The translations under genes and the position numbers were made by a program. Of a stretch of 39,058 bases of DNA, positions 33,736 through 39,058 are shown piece after piece. Numbering within the stretch: position 1 is the first letter of the stretch; every line of letters starts with the position of its first letter. The notes beneath the pieces were generated by a model that worked only from the letters and a program-made list of their open reading frames with translations, had not been told where the DNA came from and did not search any database. Origin of the DNA: Magnetococcales bacterium (GTDB lineage Bacteria; Pseudomonadota; Magnetococcia; Magnetococcales; UBA8363); NCBI GenBank assembly GCA_002753515.1, contig PEAK01000043.1, positions 1 to 39,058 of the forward strand, given 5' to 3'.

Positions 33736-33767
33736 CTGCTTCTGGGCCGTATCCAAGCGGGATGCCA

Positions 33768-34880
33768 TCAGAACACCTCCCGCCCTTCGGCGATGGTAAT
33801 CAATCGGGGGAGGGTGTAAGCAGCAGAACGGCGTCCGGAGCCTTGGCGGAGTATTTGGATCAAACCCTGCTCCGTCAAGGTCCGCAACAAGGCGTTGGCA
33901 CTCCCGCGATTGGTCATGCCGCTTAACTGGATGAAGGTTCCCGTGTTCAGAATGGGCCGGGTGAAGAAGGCGTCCAGCGCCGCTACGGCAAACTGGGAGT
34001 GGGTCACTTTCCGGAAATTCTCTTTCAACTCCTCATACAGGGCATGAATTTGTTTGGCTTTGTTGATGTTGCCCTCCGCCTGCTTCTGTATCGCCTTTAG
34101 AAAGAATTCCACCCACCCTTGCCAGTCGCCCTGGTCAGTGATGGCCAGCAGGCGGGCTCGGTATTCCTGATCCGAAGCCTCCAGATAGTCGCTGAGGTAG
34201 AACATGGGACGTTGCAAGACCTGTTTTTGATAAAGTAGCAGCGGAATCAGCATGCGTCCCAAACGTCCATTGCCGTCATTGAAAGGGTGGATGATCTCAA
34301 ACTGGGCATGGGTGATGGCCAGGTGTACCAGGGGATCGGAATCGTCACTGGCCATGTAAGCCTCCAGATTCTCCAGGGCATCGTGCATCATCAGAGGGGA
34401 TGGCGGGACGAACCGGGCCTCCTTGATGGTGCAGCCTTTCGGACCGATCCAGTTCTGATCGGTACGGAAGGTCCCCGGGGTTTTGTCGCCGCCCCGAACC
34501 TGGTTCATGAGCATGGCATGCAATTCTCGAATCAGGGAAAGAGTGATTGGACGCTCTTTCAATATCGACTCGGCGGTGAGCAACGCTTTCCGGTAGTTCA
34601 TGATTTCCTGGATGTCGCCGCGCTTGCCTTCGCTGTATCGTTCGCCCGCCTCATGTTTCAACACCTCGGTAAGCGATGCCTGGGTTCCCTCGATGCGGGA
34701 GGAGAGTACCGCCTCCTGGTTGGTGATGGGAGACAACAGCACCGCCGCATTGATCATGCCGTCCAATGTACCGTCATAACGGGCCACGGCCTGCATCGCC
34801 TTGCTGGTGAAGGGGGCCAGCCGTCGCCAGTCCAGATTGGGGATGGGCAGGGTATCGGGAATGCAGGGTGTGCGACTCAT
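33768..34880 (-). CDS. Fic-family AMP-transferase-type protein in the type I RM operon
   Basis: A protein of 370 residues. The Fic motif HPFNDGNGRLGR is at 198-209 and fits the active consensus HPFx(D/E)GNGRxxR, so adenylylation of a target protein is expected. An inhibitory helix S-S-R-I-E-G-T at 60-66, of the (S/T)xxxE(G/N) type, lies before the Fic core, making it a self-inhibited class II enzyme. The N-terminal Fic_N-like segment and a C-terminal winged-helix (TRPILNTGTFIQLSGMTNRG, ALLRTLTEQGLIQIL) complete the usual architecture. The ATG overlaps the hsdS stop by 4 bp, so it is coupled to the RM genes. Confidence 0.93.
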   Translation of the reverse strand: MSRTPCIPDTLPIPNLDWRRLAPFTSKAMQAVARYDGTLDGMINAAVLLSPITNQEAVLSSRIEGTQASLTEVLKHEAGERYSEGKRGDIQEIMNYRKALLTAESILKERPITLSLIRELHAMLMNQVRGGDKTPGTFRTDQNWIGPKGCTIKEARFVPPSPLMMHDALENLEAYMASDDSDPLVHLAITHAQFEIIHPFNDGNGRLGRMLIPLLLYQKQVLQRPMFYLSDYLEASDQEYRARLLAITDQGDWQGWVEFFLKAIQKQAEGNINKAKQIHALYEELKENFRKVTHSQFAVAALDAFFTRPILNTGTFIQLSGMTNRGSANALLRTLTEQGLIQILRQGSGRRSAAYTLPRLITIAEGREVF

Positions 34881-36118
34881 ACCGCAATCTCCCCGTTCAT
34901 CAGGCGGGGGAGGAGGAGGTCGCGGGCAGCGCGGAGTTTGTGGTTTTGTTTTTCTAGCGTCTCAATCTGGGAAAAATTTACATGGGCAAATGAGTGAAAA
35001 ACTTTCATTAAATTCCTTTTTGGGACAATCAATTCAAGCCCCGCAATGGTGTCCTTCGTCAAAGCCTCCCTTGTCGCCCCTCCTGCTCTGGCAATATTGA
35101 GAATGAATTTTTTTTGGCCCCCTGAGTTGATCGCACACATTAAATATTCAGGGCATACAATTTCCTGAACAGGACGCATGATCATAACGTGCTGATTAAC
35201 CCTGGCGGGCAGGTGCCGATTTGGAACGATACAACAACGTGCTACTGAAGCCCCGGTAATATTGATTAGTACATCTCCAGTTTCAACGGTGACATTTGAA
35301 AGTTTTTTGGCTTGTTTCTCATCAATATACACGACCCCATCATCTTTAAATTCATAATCGTAAATATTCAAACTCCGAATAAGAGTGATGCCCTTAGACT
35401 GATAACTAGCGGCCCCGCCACGCGGAGTAGCCCCACTTCCAATTTTGGTACAGAAATCGCCGATGCGCTTCCTCTCCCACCCCTCCGGCACGCCATCGAT
35501 GATCTTCACATGCTCATGGCCGGGGAAGCGGAAATGGACGAACCACTCCCGGTAGAGCAGCCGGGCCGCCTCCTCCAGCAACCGGATGCGGCGGCGGTTG
35601 TTTTCGATAAGGTCGTCGTAGGTGGAGAGGATGGAGGAGATACGGCGTTGGGTCTCTTTTGGGGGAAGAGAAACTTCCATTTTCTTGAGGCGCTCAATGG
35701 TATACGCTGATTGAGAAGTCCCGATTGTGCATTTCCTTAATTGGGCCTTGCCACTAGGCGATATTAACCAATAAAAAAGGAACTTACTATCAATGGCTTT
35801 CATGTTGCGAAACCATGTTAAATTCCCATCTTTAAAATAGAACTCTTCATCCACAACCAGGAAAGGAAATCCAAGAGTTCCAACCGATGTCAGGAGAATA
35901 TCCCCAGGTTGAGGAACCCCAAACTTACCAGCAATATCTTCAAATCTATTTCTTGTGATAAAAAGCGGTGTCGTTGGGTTTCCTGCTCCATTAAATCTCT
36001 CGACTATTTCTTTGCCTCGGTAAAAAGGAACGCCTTCTGGAACATAATCCTTTGCAAAAATCCTTTTGCTGGAGGTGATGTCACACAATTCCTCCATTTG
36101 GGAAATTAGCCACCTCAT
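34877..36118 (-). CDS. hsdS: Type I restriction-modification specificity subunit S
   Basis: A protein of 413 residues. Two target-recognition domains (~1-150 and ~210-370) are each followed by a conserved helix: QRRISSILSTYDDLIENNRR, RIRLLEEAARLLYREWFVHF between the two, and FSQIETLEKQNHKLRAARDL then LLPRLMNGEI at the end. It determines the split DNA target of the complex. Base composition of the recognition domains is AT-richer than the flanking hsdM and hsdR, as often seen for exchanged S domains. The ATG overlaps the hsdM stop by 4 bp (ATGA). Confidence 0.93.
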   Translation of the reverse strand: MRWLISQMEELCDITSSKRIFAKDYVPEGVPFYRGKEIVERFNGAGNPTTPLFITRNRFEDIAGKFGVPQPGDILLTSVGTLGFPFLVVDEEFYFKDGNLTWFRNMKAIDSKFLFYWLISPSGKAQLRKCTIGTSQSAYTIERLKKMEVSLPPKETQRRISSILSTYDDLIENNRRRIRLLEEAARLLYREWFVHFRFPGHEHVKIIDGVPEGWERKRIGDFCTKIGSGATPRGGAASYQSKGITLIRSLNIYDYEFKDDGVVYIDEKQAKKLSNVTVETGDVLINITGASVARCCIVPNRHLPARVNQHVMIMRPVQEIVCPEYLMCAINSGGQKKFILNIARAGGATREALTKDTIAGLELIVPKRNLMKVFHSFAHVNFSQIETLEKQNHKLRAARDLLLPRLMNGEIAV

Positions 36119-38199
36119 GCCCCCAACTCCTCAAAGTTGCGAGCGATGCGGTCGGCTAAGTCGGATGCTTCCAGATTGAGGTCCAGCAACTCCATGTGAA
36201 TCTCCCGCAGGGCCTCCTCGAAGTCGAACTCCTCGTCCACCGCTTCCGGGGCCACTCCTACGTAACGACCCGGGGTCAGGCTCCAATCGTTGGCTTTGAT
36301 CTCGGCCCGGCCCACCAGATTCACCAGTCCGGGCACATGGCGCAGCTCGGCATCAGGAAAACGCTCCTGGAGCCAGCGGGCCTGTTTGAAGAAATAACGC
36401 GCCAATTTCAACTGCTCCACCGCCCCATGGCGGGCGGCGTCCAGGGCCTTGATGGCTTTATTCACGTCGCGGGTGATCCAGGCATCATGGCTCTTGGAGG
36501 CCAGCTCCTTCTCACAAACCTCCACCACCCTTGCGGCCAGTTTGTAGAGCAGATCCGCCTGCTTCACCAGATCCCGGCAGGTTTCCGCCAGTGGAGCGAA
36601 TGTCTCAGCGGCATCATGCAATCCGGCATTATCCCGGGGGCTCTTCATCCATGCCTCGGCGGCTTTCTGGATGTCCTGTTTGAACGCCTTGGCGTCGGCC
36701 CGCAAAGTCTTCTCCACCCCGATCAGCTCGGCCAGGGGCTCCTTGAGGGGTTCCGCATCTTCGTTATCTTTGAGAAAAGGCAAGATCCGGTTGATAAGCA
36801 CTGACAAGGCCGCAAGCAACCCGTTCAACGGCGCTTCGGTAGTCAGCAGTTCCCGGGCGGTCCGATCCAACCAATCGGTCACCAGGGCCAGGAAACGCTC
36901 CCGCTGTCCCCGGTACAGCCAGACAATGGCAGCGAGGTTTTTCGTTTGTTCCGGGCTGAAGTCGTAGATCTTGCGGGTGACTTGGCGGTAGACGTTGCGG
37001 GCGTCGATCGTCAGTACCCGGTCCCGCATCGCCTCGGCCTTTCCTTTGTCAAAAAACCACAACTCGCAGGGCACGGTGCGGGTATAGAAAAAATTGGAGC
37101 GGATGGCCACCATCACATCCACATGGCCGCTCTCAACGATCTTGCGCCGAACTTCCGCCTCCTGCCGCCCGGCGGAAGAGGCTTGGGACGACATGACGAA
37201 CCCGGCCCGCCCCGTCGCGTTCAAATAACTGTAAAAATAACTGATCCACAGATAGTTGCCGTTGGAGACCACCTTTTTTTTGTTGATGCCCGGCAGGCCG
37301 AAGGGCAGGCGCGGGTCGTTCTTCACCTTCTCAGCGTCCACCTCGTCCACGTTGAAGGGGGGATTGGCCATTACAAAGTCCGCTTTGCCCATCAGTTCGT
37401 GGGGGTCTTCATAATAGGTGATGGCTTTATGGATCTGCCCTTCCAGGCCGTGAACCGCCAGGTTCATCTGCGCCAAGCGAATGGTGGTGGGATTTTTCTC
37501 CATGCCGTAGAAGGTGGCCGCCTCGGCGGGGTTGCCGTTCAGACCCTCGATGAAATGGGCGGACTGCACAAACATGCCGCCAGAGCCGCAGGCGGGGTCC
37601 AGCACCCGGCCATGGTCCGGCTCAATAACGTTCACAATAGTCTGCACCAGGGAGACTGGGGTGAAGAACTCGCCGCCGTCGTGGGCCTTCTGGTCGGCAA
37701 ACTGGGTCAGAAAATATTCATAGATGCGCCCGAAGATGTCCCCGGAGGCCTTTTTCAATGCGGCATCGTCGAAGGTGTTGATGAGGGTGCCCAATACCTC
37801 GTTGTCCAGCTCCTGGTATTCCCCCTTGGGCAGTACACCCAACAACGCGGGATAGTCCGTCTCGATGGTCTCCATGGCGTGAATCACCGCCTGGGCGCGA
37901 TCCTGTCCACCGGGCAGCCCCACCAGATGGTCGAACTGGGCCTCCTCGCGCAGATACAGGGCGGACTTGCGGGAGAAATCTTCTTTTGTCAGTGCCCGGG
38001 TCTTGCCGCCCCGCGTGGGCAACCCGGCCACGATCTCCTCTTTCACTGTCAGGAACCGGCTGAAGGCGTGACGCAGGAAGATCAATCCCATGACCGGGAG
38101 GAAATATTCATTGCTGGCATAATTGGAGTTCGCCCGCAGGTTGTCGGCGCTGGACCACAACCGGCGTTCGATGGCTTCAATGTTTTCAAGCTGGGACAT
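36115..38199 (-). CDS. hsdM: Type I restriction-modification DNA methyltransferase subunit M
   Basis: A protein of 694 residues. The N-terminal HsdM domain (NIEAIERRLWSSADNLRANS) precedes motif I DPACGSGG (201-208, SAM binding) and motif IV NPPF (279-282), the signature of N6-adenine methyltransferases. Residues ~470-690 are a helical C-terminal extension longer than in EcoKI HsdM (529 residues), which may dock HsdS. First gene of the operon. Confidence 0.95.
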   Translation of the reverse strand: MSQLENIEAIERRLWSSADNLRANSNYASNEYFLPVMGLIFLRHAFSRFLTVKEEIVAGLPTRGGKTRALTKEDFSRKSALYLREEAQFDHLVGLPGGQDRAQAVIHAMETIETDYPALLGVLPKGEYQELDNEVLGTLINTFDDAALKKASGDIFGRIYEYFLTQFADQKAHDGGEFFTPVSLVQTIVNVIEPDHGRVLDPACGSGGMFVQSAHFIEGLNGNPAEAATFYGMEKNPTTIRLAQMNLAVHGLEGQIHKAITYYEDPHELMGKADFVMANPPFNVDEVDAEKVKNDPRLPFGLPGINKKKVVSNGNYLWISYFYSYLNATGRAGFVMSSQASSAGRQEAEVRRKIVESGHVDVMVAIRSNFFYTRTVPCELWFFDKGKAEAMRDRVLTIDARNVYRQVTRKIYDFSPEQTKNLAAIVWLYRGQRERFLALVTDWLDRTARELLTTEAPLNGLLAALSVLINRILPFLKDNEDAEPLKEPLAELIGVEKTLRADAKAFKQDIQKAAEAWMKSPRDNAGLHDAAETFAPLAETCRDLVKQADLLYKLAARVVEVCEKELASKSHDAWITRDVNKAIKALDAARHGAVEQLKLARYFFKQARWLQERFPDAELRHVPGLVNLVGRAEIKANDWSLTPGRYVGVAPEAVDEEFDFEEALREIHMELLDLNLEASDLADRIARNFEELGA

Positions 38200-38521
38200 G
38201 CGCTCTCCCGCAATCCATGGGTCAATGGCTCAACCAGGTATGGGTGGACTGATGAATACGACCGGAACTCTCCATCTCTGGAACTATGAAATCTATCGCA
38301 TCGGGGAGGTTTAGGGAACGGAATGCAGTAGAGACCCTACTAATAACAGTATTTTATTGTAAAATCAGTCAGTAGTTAACAACGGTGCAGGAGGTTTTCA
38401 ACACGACTTGGAAGGTTATCTGATTCCGTGGTATAAACCTAAATCCTGCAGTTGCCAAACCGGTTATGTTATCCATCATATTGAATGTTAAGTGGAAACA
38501 TCAATTTGACGGAGTCACCAA
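38200..38521. other. Upstream region of the hsd operon
   Basis: A 322-bp region between divergent hsdM and the transposase relic, with an AT-rich part at 38335-38380. On the minus strand TTGTTA (38382-38377) and TACAAT (38361-38356), spaced by 15 bp, are the best promoter-like pair, about 157 bp before hsdM. The spacing is short, so this is a weak call. No gene seen. Confidence 0.4.
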
Positions 38522-38910
38522 ATGGGTGAGGCAAAAAATCGGCAAAAATCCGGGAATCGGGAACTGCTTGGTACGTTAAAATTACTCACACTTGGTGGTG
38601 TTGTACAGGTTCAATGGAAACCTCAAGAATCAGCCACCCCAATGGGGCAAATGGCTTTTTTTATTGAATTTCTTAACCTAAACCGCAACCAACGCGGGAC
38701 ACGTAGTTTTCTAGCGTCATTCCCGCGAAAGCGGGAATCCAGAAAGTCAGAGAAAGGTGTGTAGGTCCCCTGGATCCCCGCTTTCGCGTGGATGACAAGA
38801 ACTACGAATCCCAAGATAGCTGCGGTTTAACAAAATTATGGGCTGACTGGGTCGAAGCATGTCCCTTGGAGTACAGTAGTCCAAATGCTCCAGATAAAAG
38901 AGATGTATTA
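38522..38910 (+). pseudogene. N-terminal relic of an IS1380/IS4-like transposase, interrupted by MITEs
   Basis: The frame begins MGEAKNRQKSGNRELLGTLK and runs to MAFFIEFLN. A family A MITE (38679-38829) follows. Removing the MITE with one TA gives ...FFIEFLN-LTKLWADWVEAC then PLEYSSPNAPDKRDVL, which I recognise as the N-terminus of DDE transposases (...CPL.Y.SPNAP.KRDVLGT). A second, truncated MITE begins at 38909 and the window ends before any continuation. GGAG lies 6 nt before the ATG. It cannot be active as seen. Confidence 0.75.
38679..38829. mobile_element. MITE-like element, family A, copy 3 (151 bp)
   Basis: Ends TAAACCGCA (38679-38687) and TGCGGTTTA (38821-38829); dRS3-like core at 38719-38738. 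Inserted in the transposase relic, with a TA duplication. Excision in silico restores the frame. Confidence 0.88.
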
Positions 38911-38949
38911 AACCGCAACCAACACGGGAAACGTAGCTTTCCAGTGTCA
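38909..38949. mobile_element. MITE-like element, family A, truncated copy 4
   Basis: The first ~41 bp of the family (TAAACCGCAACCAACACGGG to CCAGTGTCA) match copy 1 closely, then the sequence diverges. No right end is seen before the window ends. It also lies in the transposase relic. Confidence 0.75.
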
Positions 38950-39058
38950 CCCTTTAGCCGACCTTGTCTACAGGAAAAGGGGATCCCGTTGCCACGATCT
39001 TCATTTTTCGCAGCTTCTTTTTTCATCCAGCCGCAACATCAGTACGAGTATCGCACCC

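Noticed and set aside
33249-33767. A HicA toxin beside the HicB-like gene
   Set aside because: No 55-90 residue frame with a HicA-like fold is found on either strand around the gene.
31461-33926. 821-codon open frame on the plus strand opposite hsdR
   Set aside because: It is antisense to a well-supported hsdR and its translation has no domain; long antisense frames are common in GC-rich codon patterns.
36946-38289. 447-codon plus-strand frame opposite hsdM
   Set aside because: Antisense shadow of the methyltransferase with no ribosome-binding site or domain.

Overview
The window reads like the chromosome of a free-living, Gram-negative proteobacterium, most likely an alphaproteobacterium or a Magnetococcia-like lineage. 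Grounds for this are the order SRP RNA-dnaX-ybaB-recR, a DUF2155-type protein next to tadA, an oxygen-sensitive pyruvate:ferredoxin oxidoreductase, and a tripartite outer-membrane export set. The taxonomic guess is inference; no 16S or ribosomal protein gene is present.

Layout. Positions 1-570 hold the end of a probable IS21-type element and a frameshifted Rpn-type nuclease relic. Positions 653-3016 hold two tandem, divergent RelA/SpoT-domain proteins. Positions 3221-7624 (minus) form a tightly coupled operon of three HlyD-type adaptors: a plain one, one with an N-terminal GAF-like domain, and one fused to an M50 zinc metalloprotease. On the plus strand from 8086 runs an unusual sensory set. 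It begins with a periplasmic binding protein fused to a complete pentameric ligand-gated ion channel (pLGIC) and continues with an MCP-like membrane signalling protein. A TolC-family lipoprotein with an extra C-terminal NTF2-like domain and a Pro-Gln-Pro-Pro-rich lipoprotein follow. The last two each lie behind a good sigma-54 -24/-12 candidate. I consider this locus the most novel part of the window.

Positions 15635-22342 (minus) carry a cyclase-family metal hydrolase, an unrecognised protein, a diverged EAL-domain protein and a PFOR split into two polypeptides (alpha/gamma and delta/beta). An orphan RloA-like AAA ATPase follows (22737-24101). Housekeeping genes then occupy 24420-29046: recR, ybaB, dnaX, the SRP RNA, a secreted phospholipase A2-like protein, tRNA-Ser(GGA), tadA and a DUF2155-like gene. 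Positions 29811-38199 are a type I restriction-modification operon (hsdM-hsdS-fic-hicB-like-hsdR, minus strand) with a Fic protein and an orphan HicB-like protein between hsdS and hsdR. The window ends in a transposase relic.

Small non-autonomous elements are scattered through the window. A ~150-bp family ending in TAAACCGCA occurs four times (11933, 24182, 38679, and a truncated copy at 38909). A second 161-bp element with perfect 21-bp ends sits at 29243. The two types share a core matching the neisserial dRS3 consensus. In two disrupted genes, in-silico removal of the element restores the reading frame exactly. Phage-defence or stress genes (RM, Fic, HicB-like, RloA-like, Rpn, RelA/SpoT pair) are unusually dense.
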